Shown: positions 54,693-63,425 of the stretch, one piece after another
How the letters are laid out: every line of letters begins with the position of its first letter
How positions within the stretch are numbered: position 1 is the first letter of the stretch
Program-made: the position numbers and the translations under genes
Notes under the pieces: generated by a model
Told to the model about the DNA's origin: nothing
The model's database searches: none
The model's input: only the letters and a program-made list of their open reading frames with translations
Assembly (NCBI RefSeq): GCF_900188455.1
Contig: NZ_FZOL01000027.1
Span: forward strand, 1 to 64,000
Reading direction: 5' to 3'
DNA length: 64,000 nucleotides
From: Pseudomonas japonica
GTDB lineage: Bacteria > Pseudomonadota > Gammaproteobacteria > Pseudomonadales > Pseudomonadaceae

Positions 54693-55325
54693 ATGCCCAT
54701 CTACCACCTCGTCAGCGGTAACGACAGCGTCGACAGCATCGCCTACGACAACGGCCTGTACTGGCAGACCCTCTGGCATCACCCGAACAATGCCGAGCTG
54801 CGCCAGGCGCGCGGCGACCAGCGAAATATCCTGGCCGAAGGCGATCGCCTGTTCGTCCCCGACATCACCCCCCGCGATGTCGCCAAGGCGCTCGATCGCC
54901 GCCACCGCTTTCGCCGCAAGGGTATTCCGGTCACCGTGGAGGTGCGCCTGACCGAGAATGACGACGAGCCGCGCGCCGACCTCGGCTACCGGATAAAAGC
55001 CGGCAAGCGTGAAACCGAGGGACGCAGCGACGCCGACGGCTGGATCCGTTTCGGCCTGATGCCGGACATCGGCAGCGGCACCCTGACCCTGGAAACGGGC
55101 GAGACCTTCGACCTCGTGTTCAGCTCGATGCGACCAAGCGCGACCCTCAAGGGCGTACAGGGTCGCCTGCGCAATCTCGGCTATTTCGACGGCCCGCCCG
55201 ATGGCAAGACCAGCCCCGCGCTCGACGCTGCGCTGCGCCATTTCCAGGCCCTGTGCGGGCTGCAGGTGACCGGCGAGGTGAACGACGCAACGATCGCGGA
55301 ACTGGAGAGACGCCATGGTTCGTAG
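54693..55325 (+). CDS. LysM/peptidoglycan-binding protein
   Basis: 210 residues: an N-terminal LysM-like domain (YHLVSGNDSVDSIAYDNGLY ... ILAEGDRLFVPD), a middle beta-sandwich (about 75-140), and a C-terminal PG_binding_1 domain (VQGRLRNLGYFDGPPDGKTS). No signal peptide. This three-part layout accompanies T6SS or related injection cargo in Pseudomonas. It starts directly after the nuclease gene stop. Confidence 0.82.
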   Translation: MPIYHLVSGNDSVDSIAYDNGLYWQTLWHHPNNAELRQARGDQRNILAEGDRLFVPDITPRDVAKALDRRHRFRRKGIPVTVEVRLTENDDEPRADLGYRIKAGKRETEGRSDADGWIRFGLMPDIGSGTLTLETGETFDLVFSSMRPSATLKGVQGRLRNLGYFDGPPDGKTSPALDAALRHFQALCGLQVTGEVNDATIAELERRHGS

Positions 55326-55373
55326 CAGCCCCGGACTCGGTTTTCTGCCTCGCGACGCATCCCGGAGCAGACC

Positions 55374-55724
55374 ATGCTGACCATCCGCAACGCTCAGCGC
55401 GTGGCGCTGCTCGACGCCTTCGTCGTCTGGACCCTGGACTATCTGCGCGAGCAGGTGCCGACCCAACAGTTCGCCCCGCCGCCGTACGCGGGCGCCGAAT
55501 GCGACCAGGCGCTGCTGCGCAAAGGTATCGAGAGCGTCTGCGAACGCGGCCTCGCCGCCGGCCTGGAAGATACTCGCCTGCTCCTGCGTCTGGTCCTGAT
55601 CGTGGCGTCGATGCCTCCGACCTTCCTTCAGGATGAACACGCCGCACGCCTTCTCGACGACCGCACGCGCTCCGCCGAGCGCCGTCTGGACGACCTTGCC
55701 CTGCTGGCCGAAAGGAGCCGCTGA
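55374..55724 (+). CDS. Small helical adaptor-like protein, paralogue of 52037
   Basis: 116 residues, helical, starting MLTIRNAQ. Shares its start and a GLE...LLRLV...MPP segment with the protein at 52037. Its stop overlaps the ATG of the metalloprotease, pointing to a dedicated partner or chaperone for that protein. Function unknown. Confidence 0.7.
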   Translation: MLTIRNAQRVALLDAFVVWTLDYLREQVPTQQFAPPPYAGAECDQALLRKGIESVCERGLAAGLEDTRLLLRLVLIVASMPPTFLQDEHAARLLDDRTRSAERRLDDLALLAERSR

Positions 55725-58700
55725 TGGCCTATCCACCCGACATCCGCGACGCGGCGATGTTTCCCGCCGCACCGCCGGTCGCCATCGTCGCGGCCTGCAA
55801 CCTGGCCCAGGACACCTGTTCCATCGACAGCCTGACCCTGACCGGGCACCCCTCGGCCGGGACCAGCTTCGACGCCGCTCCCGGCGCGGACCTTGCCGCG
55901 GGTACCGCCGGGCGCTATGTCATGGCGCCGCTGGTGGAGAACTTCCCCGTGGCCTGGACCCTGAGCGGGCACGCACGCATCCGCCGCCTGCGCCTGGAGC
56001 TGTACCGACGCGGTGATGCGCTGGCGTGCTGGTGGAAAGAGCTCGACTACGGTGGCGGCGGTATCGCCGCGAATGGCTCGACCACCTTCGACGGCGATCT
56101 GCACAACAATGTGCACCTGGCGAGCAACCCCGCCTCCGTGGTGGCGGTCGGCGCGGCGCTGGGCGGGAATTTTCCCCTGCAGGTGATGACCGCCGAGCAT
56201 GCGCCCTACAAGCTGGTGCTGCGGATTCAGGAGGTCGAGGCGCCGACCCGGGTGACCTGCGCGGCACGCTGGATCTACCTGGATGTGCAGGTGCATGACA
56301 TCCAGTTGCGCCTGCAGGGCGCGGCCTGGATACCCCCTGCCGGCCCGACCTACCCGGAACAACGCTTCCGGCTGTTGACCGTCGACACCCACGCCGCACT
56401 GACGGCGCAGCTCAATCCCGGCGACCTGGGCGCCGCTGCACCGGCCAACGTCAGCGTGCCCCTGACAATGAACGTCTTCTCCAGGTCGTCCAAGGACTTC
56501 TACTCCAATGCCGTGTTCGCCGGACATAAACGCCTGTTCGGCGACGGACCGACCTTGCCGCTCGAAGCCACCCTGCGTATCCGCCGCTCGGATGGCACGC
56601 CGGCCGGCGCACAAGCGGGAGCGAGTGCCCTGGGCGGACTGGGTGTGCAGTGGGATTGGCAAAGCGGTGCGCGGCCGGTGCACCCGAACGCCACGGCGCA
56701 GGCCTTCATCAGCAACGCGCTCAACTACAAACCCACGGAATGGCCCCATGCCCTGAGCAACTGCCATGCTGACCATGGCGGCAAGCGCAATGGCCTGAGC
56801 CCTCACTTTCTACCCCTTGACGCGGGAACCCTGGGAGCACCGGCCGATGCCCTCGGCGCGGTCGCGAACCGGCCCTGGGCCGCCAGCTCACAGCCGATCG
56901 CCGACTCGGCCAATGCCAATGGCGGCAAGGCTGGCATCCTCTTCCTGCCCTCGCGGATCGCCGGGGACACCTACCGTCTGCGCATCTATCTGGGCTACCC
57001 CAACCTCGGCGCCTTCGCTGTCGCCGCGGACGCGGCACTGCAGACCGCCGCGGACAACAGCGTGAGCCTGAGAAGCGCCAGCACCTTGACCGTCCGGCAT
57101 CGGGTCGATGTGGCGCGCCAGTGGCGCAAACACAACGCCGTCGACGCGGCCGGACTGGTCTGGGCCGATGTCCGCGCCTTTCTGGCGGCAGCTTGCGTCG
57201 ACCTGGTCGCGCCCCCTGCTCCGCAGGACATCACGCCGATGCACTACCAGGCGATCGCGGGCGCGTACTTCCCGACCATGGACCGCGCGCAGCGACTGGC
57301 AGTGGCCGCCGCCGGCAACCAGCACAACGGCCATTACGCGCTCACGTTCGTCGACTACGCAGCGTTCTGCGTCGCCGTCAGAAATCACGGCGACTGGCTG
57401 GATGGTCAGGTCGGCGCGATGCACTTCATCGATGATGCTGCCTGCAGGGTCGCGCAGCTCAATGCCATGGGCCTGAATGGCATCAACCGCCCCAACGGCT
57501 ACCACAGCACCGATCTGGTTCTGCCTACCCGGGCCGATCTGCAGCGGACCTCCGTCGGACGTCGTGACGCACTGCTCAAGACCATCGGCATCAGTGACGA
57601 GGACAGCTACAAGCAGAAGTGCAAGGACTGGGGCGGCGACATCACCGCGGCCTTGTGTGGCTGGCATGCGCGTATCGTCAGCACCGATCAGCCGGGCATC
57701 CATCTGTACCATTTCGACTTTGCCAACCAGTGGTACGACTACAGCGCCGCCGGCGAGGCGGCGACAACCATATCCAACTACCTGCTCTGCCCCGAATGTG
57801 GCACCGCGACCCACACGAACGTCGAGGAGGACGGCAACCGCGACTGCACCAACGTGGCCTGCGGGCAACGGCTTGACCAGAGCGCCGTGGTCACCTGCTA
57901 CGCACCGTTTCGCTACATGAACGGCCAGACAGATGCCTGGGCCAGGCGCAACCTTTCCAGGCGACAACGCGCCATCATCAAGGCCGGCAGCTGGGTTGGC
58001 ACCACGGCGGCGATCACCATCGCCCACGAGATCGGTCACACCCTGGGCATGCCCCATGCCGGGCCGAAGGCGCATCTGGGACCGTTTCCGCTGGCGTCGA
58101 CGGGTGGCATGTATCCACCGTTCCACGACACAGCCGACCAGACCTGCATCATGAGCTACAACTTCACCAGCGCGCCGCTCCTGCATTTCTGCGGCCTGTG
58201 CAGCCTGCGCCTGGCCGGCTGGAGCATGGGGCGCTCGAATGTGGCGACGCACCAGACCGATTTCGTGCAGGACCAGCTCACCCTGCCGCTCTCCAACCAG
58301 GGCCGCTTCAACCAGGCCCGCACCCCGGCCCCCGGGGCTGCCTGGGTGACGCCCGATCCGGCCCAGTGCACAAGCTGCCAGCAACCCTTCACCACGGGGC
58401 GCCGGGCGCATCATTGCCGCTTGTGTGGCGACGTATTCTGCGCGGACCACTCCAGCCACACGCAACCGGTACGCAATCCGCTCAAGGCCGACCCGGTCTC
58501 GATCGAACGGGTGTGCAGCCAGTGCCATCTACCGCAACCGGCCCCTCCACACGTTCCGGACCGCAGCGCCCGCTGGGAACCGGACGAGAATGCCAGCAAG
58601 TGCAAGCACCCCGGTTGCACCGTGAGGTTCTCCACGACCAATCGCATTCACCACTGTCGTGCGTGCGGGCAGACCTACTGTGCTACCCACAGCGACTTCC

Positions 58701-58786
58701 AGGAGCCGGTCCGCTATCCACTGCTGGAAAAGGGCCAGGTGTCCGAGGAGCGTGTCTGCGATGGCTGCAATGCGCTGTACCAGTGA
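55724..58786 (+). CDS. Metzincin protease with tandem FYVE-type zinc fingers
   Basis: 1020 residues. The N-terminal 300 are beta-rich and unrecognised. A four-Cys zinc ribbon (CPEC ... CTNVACG) lies near 688-710. The catalytic motif is HEIGHTLGMPH near 767-777 with a Met-turn CIMSYN, which defines a metzincin. The C-terminus has two FYVE-like fingers (about 880-945 and 950-1018), each with CxxC, R-x-HHCRxCG and a closing RVC. FYVE domains bind PI3P on eukaryotic endosomes and are rare in bacteria. No signal peptide. Best reading: an injected protease directed to eukaryotic membranes, which is inference. Confidence 0.82.
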   Translation: MAYPPDIRDAAMFPAAPPVAIVAACNLAQDTCSIDSLTLTGHPSAGTSFDAAPGADLAAGTAGRYVMAPLVENFPVAWTLSGHARIRRLRLELYRRGDALACWWKELDYGGGGIAANGSTTFDGDLHNNVHLASNPASVVAVGAALGGNFPLQVMTAEHAPYKLVLRIQEVEAPTRVTCAARWIYLDVQVHDIQLRLQGAAWIPPAGPTYPEQRFRLLTVDTHAALTAQLNPGDLGAAAPANVSVPLTMNVFSRSSKDFYSNAVFAGHKRLFGDGPTLPLEATLRIRRSDGTPAGAQAGASALGGLGVQWDWQSGARPVHPNATAQAFISNALNYKPTEWPHALSNCHADHGGKRNGLSPHFLPLDAGTLGAPADALGAVANRPWAASSQPIADSANANGGKAGILFLPSRIAGDTYRLRIYLGYPNLGAFAVAADAALQTAADNSVSLRSASTLTVRHRVDVARQWRKHNAVDAAGLVWADVRAFLAAACVDLVAPPAPQDITPMHYQAIAGAYFPTMDRAQRLAVAAAGNQHNGHYALTFVDYAAFCVAVRNHGDWLDGQVGAMHFIDDAACRVAQLNAMGLNGINRPNGYHSTDLVLPTRADLQRTSVGRRDALLKTIGISDEDSYKQKCKDWGGDITAALCGWHARIVSTDQPGIHLYHFDFANQWYDYSAAGEAATTISNYLLCPECGTATHTNVEEDGNRDCTNVACGQRLDQSAVVTCYAPFRYMNGQTDAWARRNLSRRQRAIIKAGSWVGTTAAITIAHEIGHTLGMPHAGPKAHLGPFPLASTGGMYPPFHDTADQTCIMSYNFTSAPLLHFCGLCSLRLAGWSMGRSNVATHQTDFVQDQLTLPLSNQGRFNQARTPAPGAAWVTPDPAQCTSCQQPFTTGRRAHHCRLCGDVFCADHSSHTQPVRNPLKADPVSIERVCSQCHLPQPAPPHVPDRSARWEPDENASKCKHPGCTVRFSTTNRIHHCRACGQTYCATHSDFQEPVRYPLLEKGQVSEERVCDGCNALYQ

Positions 58787-58957
58787 CGTGGGTGGCCTGG
58801 GCATTCGGGAAATGATGTCGCCGCATCAAGCTACAAATCTTCCTCTTGATCCGACTTTCATGTAGTCCATTTCCCAAGCATACTTTTCCGCCTTTTCAGC
58901 CGTTGCGCTCCTGGAAATGGGCACCTAGTCTTCGCCGGTCGCCGTGGTTTGGCGGCA

Positions 58958-59127
58958 GGGTTTGGTAGCCCTACATCTTCTCCAGAGCGCAAGCGTCCAT
59001 TGCCTTCAGCCGACTCGTGCGGTTGTTCAGCGTCATGGTGGCTGTGCGCGGGGCGCCTTCGTGCGCGCCGGGTTGCCTGGAGACCGGTCTACCAACCCAC
59101 GTACAGCCGCCACCTTTCGTTTGGTAG
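58958..59127 (+). promoter_or_regulatory. Structured leader of the DUF3077-type gene
   Basis: GGGTTTGGTAG (58958-58968), CTACCAACCC (59089-59098) and GTTTGGTAG (59119-59127): the middle element can pair with either outer one, giving two mutually exclusive folds. A smaller stem (GACAaggTGTC) lies at about 59129-59139. The rest of 58787-59168 has no gene. The alternative pairing suggests a regulatory RNA leader. No known riboswitch class was recognised. Confidence 0.55.
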
Positions 59128-59168
59128 CGACAAGGTGTCGGTTCCTCATTTCTCCAGCGAGGTACACG

Positions 59169-59462
59169 ATGAAAAAGATCGTTCCGGATCCACCACCCGC
59201 CCCGAACCTCACCACTGCCCACACGCATTTCGGCACCTGCCAGGGCACCCACCCACCGCTCTTCACCGTCTGCGCCGACGCCAGCCTCGAAGACGTCCTC
59301 GTGCACCTCGCCCTGTCGCTGGCCTCGGCCTATGAAACCAACTTCCAGGTCTGCGAATCGGCGGACAAGCCGATCCAGGGCGTGGCCTGGGCGACCCAGC
59401 ATTCGCTGGAGATCTGCCAGGCCTTGGTCGAGGCGTTGTTGCGCAGGAAGCCAGCGAGCTGA
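59169..59462 (+). CDS. DUF3077-type small protein
   Basis: 97 residues starting MKKIVPDPP, as in many Pseudomonas DUF3077/DUF6124-type proteins of unknown function. The core THPPLFTVCADASLEDVLVH and AYETNFQVCESA are family-like. Start has GCGAGG upstream. Downstream GGGCCGC/GCGGCCC forms a likely terminator stem. Relics of the same gene type lie at 47781, about 60463 and possibly 62354. Confidence 0.78.
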   Translation: MKKIVPDPPPAPNLTTAHTHFGTCQGTHPPLFTVCADASLEDVLVHLALSLASAYETNFQVCESADKPIQGVAWATQHSLEICQALVEALLRRKPAS

Positions 59463-59515
59463 GCAGCGTCATACCGGGCCGCACAGGCGGCCCCTCGACA
59501 TCGGCATCACGGCGT

Positions 59516-59970
59516 TGGTGCATGAATGCATAGATATCTACACAACTTTGACGGTCTGGCGGGAAACCGCATAAAGGCCGCCAGGGGCCCGCCTTGAGTC
59601 TTGCAGCGCCTGTGAGATCGAGCGCCGCCCGCGCGGCGCATCGCGAGCACGCTCGCTCCTACATTTTTTGCAACGTGCCTATGCCTGACAGGCCATGGTT
59701 GACCGCCTTGTGTGCACAACGCGGTATCGCGTCGACCCAACAGTTTCCCCGCGATAAATCGCCAAGCGCCAAAGGCTGGCAACGCCGCTCTCACAGGCCA
59801 TGGCACGTTGCAAAAAATGTAGGAGCGAGCGTGCTCGCGATGCGCCGCGCGGGCGGCGCTCGATCTGGAGGGCGCTACAAGGCTCAAGACAGGCCCCTGG
59901 CGGCCTTGATGCAATTCCCCGGCAAGCCTTCAAAGATGTATAGATACCCATGCGCATGAATGGGTGCCAG
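59516..59970. repeat. Long inverted-repeat mosaic element with two REP cores
   Basis: Fullest copy of the element also seen at 9187-9560. Arms of about 190 bases: TGCATGAATGCATAGATATC at the left end matches, inverted, GTATAGATACCCATGCGCAT at the right, then the REP core TCGCGAGCACGCTCGCTCCT and its inverse. Centre about 110 bases. No coding capacity or transposase. Fills most of the gap 59463-60028. Confidence 0.8.
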
Positions 59971-60028
59971 CATGACCTGCAAAAGATAGAGTCGAACCCC
60001 GTGATGTCCTCGCCAATCGGAGCACCTG

Positions 60029-60424
60029 ATGTTCAGCCATGTCACTGTCGGCACCAACGATCTCGCACGCACCACAGACTTCTACAAGCGCGTGCTGGCA
60101 CCGCTGGGCATCCACCTGCGCGCGTTCAAGCACAACCCGGACCGCGCATTGTTCACTCGGGACATGGATGCATCAGGGACCGCATTTTGCGTCTACAACC
60201 CCTTGAACGGAGAACCCGCGACACCCGGCAACGGCTCGATGGTCGCCTTCGAAGCTGCTACGCGGGCCCAGGTCGATGAGTTCCATGCACTCGCCATGGC
60301 CGCCGGGGCAACCGACGAAGGAGCGCCAGGATTGCGCCCTCAATACTCGCCAGACTATTACGGCGCTTACATCAGGGACCCTGATGGCAACAAGATATGT
60401 TGTGTCTGTCACGGTACTGAGTGA
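60029..60424 (+). CDS. VOC-family (glyoxalase-like) protein
   Basis: 131 residues of the vicinal oxygen chelate fold: FSHVTVGTNDLARTTDFYKR at the start with the first metal His, and YYGAYIRDPDGNKI near the end with the typical RDPDGN turn. Start has GGAGCACCTG upstream. Family members include dioxygenases, lyases and fosfomycin-type resistance proteins. Substrate cannot be inferred. It stands alone. Confidence 0.88.
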   Translation: MFSHVTVGTNDLARTTDFYKRVLAPLGIHLRAFKHNPDRALFTRDMDASGTAFCVYNPLNGEPATPGNGSMVAFEAATRAQVDEFHALAMAAGATDEGAPGLRPQYSPDYYGAYIRDPDGNKICCVCHGTE

Positions 60425-60462
60425 ATCCCTCTGCTATCGAGGCATTCGCCAGCGCAAGAAAA

Positions 60463-60545
60463 GTGTTTTTGCGCAGGAAGCAAGCGAGCTGAACCGCATC
60501 ATACGGGGTCGCATAGACGGCCCCTTGACATCCATGTTGCGCAGC
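60463..60545 (+). pseudogene. Relic of DUF3077-type gene tail and terminator
   Basis: Encodes VFLRRKQAS then TGA, matching the end of the intact gene (LLRRKPAS). The following 50 bases also match that gene's downstream region, including the GGGGTCG/CGGCCCC stem. The rest of the gene is gone. Confidence 0.65.
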
Positions 60546-60572
60546 CATCTTCAAAGACATTCTGACGCAGTC

Positions 60573-61850
60573 CTACCCTACATCCTTGAGCAAAACACGC
60601 AGTGCGTTAAGCTGCTCCACCGCTTGCTCGGCGGCTTTTACAGGCGCAAGACAACTACCTAGGTGAATAGTGATATGTCCGTCTGACTGCCGGGTCTGGC
60701 GAATCTGGTTTCGCTTGCGTTCAGCGTTCGCGATGTCCAGCATCTGCTCTCGAAATTCGGCTTTTACACAATTGAGTGACAGATAACTGGTAACACGAAA
60801 ATGCTCTCCCTCTTGACGAACGCGCATCACTGCCGCCCAGAAAGTTCCTAGTTCCGGATCAAGCAACCGCTGAAACTCTTGCAGACTGAAATAAGTTACG
60901 ACACGACGTGGATCAACGAGTAACTGACTAAACTCTTTGTGCAGTGCGCTATAGAACCTGGCAAATTTTCGTTCCTTAAGACAGCGGTCCCAGATCTGCG
61001 GTCGCCGACCGTACAACTGAAACAGCCGAACACTTGCTTTCGCTTCGTTTCCTGAGCCCGCGTTCCTGACGAGTGCAGCCAGGTCTTTGGCGCGGGATCG
61101 CGGCGCGTTAGGTGTCAACAAACCATGCAGCGTGTCCAGTACATCACCATGTCGACCAGCGACGGTCGTCACCAGGGATCCCAACATACTACCTTCAGCG
61201 AGATCATCTTCGTCCTGCATGGCAAGTCTAAACTGAGACATGGTTGATCTGACATGAGGCGCGACCCAGTTCAACTGCTCCACCTGTGCAAGGAACTCTG
61301 TCAGCCATGAATAACCTATCGGAATCCATCGATTATCCTCCGGCTCTTTTTCATTACTGTCCAAGTACAGGTGGATACCGCGATACGCTGAAAAGAGAGC
61401 GCTCAGACCTTTGTGGTACGTTCGGGTCTGATCAGCACCTTCTCGATGACCAAATTTGTTTTCGATGGCGACATACAGTTTTGCCGCGGGGTCCACTACC
61501 AACACATCAATATAGCGGGGTTCCCCAGGCAGGCCCAGTTCAGCCTCAACCATGACCGTAACTGAAGAGAACGCAAGCGTATTGATATTCGCGGCAGCGA
61601 GGAAGCGTCGGTCATTCAGGCTCAAGTTGGCGACTTGCGCAGATAATCCCGCTCGGGTCAAAAGAGACTTGAGTGCCTGGTCACCCAGCCCATGTCCCTG
61701 TGTCGGGTCAATCAACCAAGCCAGAAAGCGTGAGACATTTACTTCTTTTGGATAGCAAATCTGCAATGCCTCGCTGGAGGTGGACAGCGCGAGCATTCGT
61801 TGTACATCCGCATCGGCAAAAACTGCATCAACAAGAGCGTCAAGCGTCAT
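60573..61850 (-). CDS. PD-(D/E)XK nuclease-family protein
   Basis: 425 residues of the PDDEXK_4 type. Core motifs: VSRFLAWLIDPTQGHGLGD, then RYIDVLVVD (catalytic Asp) and VAIENKFGHREGADQ with ExK. These families are often anti-phage or restriction-linked, but no methyltransferase is nearby. The ATG at 61850 lies 6 bases after the stop of the 130-aa gene, indicating a two-gene operon. Base composition is AT-richer than the core genome. Confidence 0.85.
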   Translation of the reverse strand: MTLDALVDAVFADADVQRMLALSTSSEALQICYPKEVNVSRFLAWLIDPTQGHGLGDQALKSLLTRAGLSAQVANLSLNDRRFLAAANINTLAFSSVTVMVEAELGLPGEPRYIDVLVVDPAAKLYVAIENKFGHREGADQTRTYHKGLSALFSAYRGIHLYLDSNEKEPEDNRWIPIGYSWLTEFLAQVEQLNWVAPHVRSTMSQFRLAMQDEDDLAEGSMLGSLVTTVAGRHGDVLDTLHGLLTPNAPRSRAKDLAALVRNAGSGNEAKASVRLFQLYGRRPQIWDRCLKERKFARFYSALHKEFSQLLVDPRRVVTYFSLQEFQRLLDPELGTFWAAVMRVRQEGEHFRVTSYLSLNCVKAEFREQMLDIANAERKRNQIRQTRQSDGHITIHLGSCLAPVKAAEQAVEQLNALRVLLKDVG

Positions 61851-61856
61851 ATATAT

Positions 61857-62249
61857 TCAAGACCTGCGGCGCAACAGTTCGGCGGCATGCTCACGTTCGG
61901 CTTCACTGTGATTGTAGGATACGGACACAATTCTAAGCTCATCGTTGGACTTCGAGTCCAAATACCGAAGCCGCTGCGACAGCACACGAGCAGCCATCCG
62001 GCTACTGGAATCTGCGGTTCCAGCAGTTTTTTTTGCCAGCCGACTCAATACTTCATCCGATTCGTTTTCAAAATGCTCTCGACGCTCGCGTTGTTTCCCT
62101 GCCTCCTCTTTGATCTTATCAACCATTGCCGTAGCTGCGGCAACCGCTATACCTGAGAGCGCTTTTTTTGCATTCTCAACAGTGACAGTTTCAACAATCT
62201 TCTCTTTGCTTTTCTGAACGGCTGTGTCCAGCAAGTCGCGCCAGCTCAT
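61857..62249 (-). CDS. Small helical partner of the nuclease
   Basis: 130 residues, highly charged and helical, with a short hydrophobic segment (ALSGIAVAAATAMV) near 30-43 and heptad-like character. AGGAGAGG precedes the ATG. Co-transcribed with the PD-(D/E)XK gene. Not recognised. It could be a sensor, inhibitor or membrane partner. Confidence 0.7.
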   Translation of the reverse strand: MSWRDLLDTAVQKSKEKIVETVTVENAKKALSGIAVAAATAMVDKIKEEAGKQRERREHFENESDEVLSRLAKKTAGTADSSSRMAARVLSQRLRYLDSKSNDELRIVSVSYNHSEAEREHAAELLRRRS

Positions 62250-62353
62250 TGGCCTCTCCTTTCAAATACAGTCCTGAAGTCATATCGGCTCCGTCGTAGA
62301 AATCTTTAAGGTGTAGTTTCCGCCTACGACCATTGATTGACGGGATACCCAAG

Positions 62354-62383
62354 GACTTTTTCCGCAAGAAACACGCAGCCTGA
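62354..62383 (+). pseudogene. Possible DUF3077-type tail relic
   Basis: Encodes DFFRKKHAA then TGA, resembling the LLRRKPAS end of the family. The match is short. The surrounding gap 62250-62544 holds no other recognisable gene. Confidence 0.35.
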
Positions 62384-62544
62384 TTGACCACATATCGCTC
62401 CTTGACAGCCACGCGGCCTGGCCAATGGAGCCCGAGCAGAATTTCGCAGCAGGCCCCCTTGCTCCCTGACCGCCCCACCATGAAGCCGGTTTACAACTCA
62501 ACAAGCGCCTGGATGCACCGATCCCCCGCTCAAGGTTAATGACC

Positions 62545-63306
62545 TCACTGCTTACATGAGTGCGACAGCCAAAGTTCGAGCGGAGGGGCTGCCACTTCTG
62601 TTTTTGCCTCGACCGCACGCAACTTCACCGAGCACCCCTTCGACATGAAAAATTCTTCTGTGGCCTTGGCTAGCAGCGCTGCGCTTTTTTCTTCCTCCGG
62701 ACGGAAATACTTGACAAGATTCTTATAGGGGGCTGCCAGCCGCTCTGCTCCGGGTGCCGACAACCCTTTTGCTTCCAGGGATTGTCGCAACTCATTGATA
62801 AGTGCCCGACTCAAATCACCTTGAAACTGTATATAAACCAGTTGACGCTTGAGCAATCCGGGGTTCTCGCTTTGAACTTTTGAGGTCAATTCAGCGAGGC
62901 TATCTCGAAGTTCTTTAACCGACTTCGCTGCCTCAGCCTCCTCCCTCCTGGCTGTATCGCGAAGATTAACGGCAGCGGCAGCTTCCGCTTTGGCCCTGAC
63001 AGCAACTGACTCAGCGGCCCTGGCCTTCTCATCTGCTTGCGAAGACTTGATCTCCGCCAGTTCCACCTGGTTTCTCGCGACGAAGTAGCTCCCTCCCGCA
63101 GTGACGACACCACCTATGCCCAGCACAATTGCACAGAGTATCTTTATCACTTCCGACCAGTAAGAACCTCTCGCCTGTCGAGGTACTGCAGCCGCTTCCT
63201 GTTCGAGTTTGAGCTTTTCGGCTTTGAGCTTTTCGGTTTCGGCATGAAGTTTGTTGATTTGAGCGAGCTTGAGCTCTGGATCTTCCGGCCCAAGTGGTGT
63301 TGTCAT
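62545..63306 (-). CDS. Coiled-coil membrane protein
   Basis: 253 residues from ATG 63306 (GGAG upstream; an upstream in-frame start is less likely). Layout: a short charged coiled coil (about 12-45), one TM helix near 55-78, a long Ala/Glu/Lys coiled coil (about 80-150), then a small alpha/beta domain (LVYIQFQGDLSRALINELRQ ... NLVKYFRPEEEKSAALL) that looks like LytR_C/SPOR-like peptide-binding folds. Probably an inner-membrane protein with a periplasmic or cytoplasmic sensor. Function unknown. Orientation matches the nuclease pair. Confidence 0.7.
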   Translation of the reverse strand: MTTPLGPEDPELKLAQINKLHAETEKLKAEKLKLEQEAAAVPRQARGSYWSEVIKILCAIVLGIGGVVTAGGSYFVARNQVELAEIKSSQADEKARAAESVAVRAKAEAAAAVNLRDTARREEAEAAKSVKELRDSLAELTSKVQSENPGLLKRQLVYIQFQGDLSRALINELRQSLEAKGLSAPGAERLAAPYKNLVKYFRPEEEKSAALLAKATEEFFMSKGCSVKLRAVEAKTEVAAPPLELWLSHSCKQ

Positions 63307-63425
63307 GATCAGCTCCTGCAATTTCAAACACGTTGTTGAGTCAACCCGTCGCCCGACACCCCTGCCATTGATTCTCTGTTTCAAACTGGCGACATCTCGT
63401 CACCCCGACTTCACTCTCTTTCCTG

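Noticed and set aside
58787..59168. Small frames over the DUF3077 leader
   Set aside because: They lack ribosome sites, and the region is better explained by RNA pairing elements.
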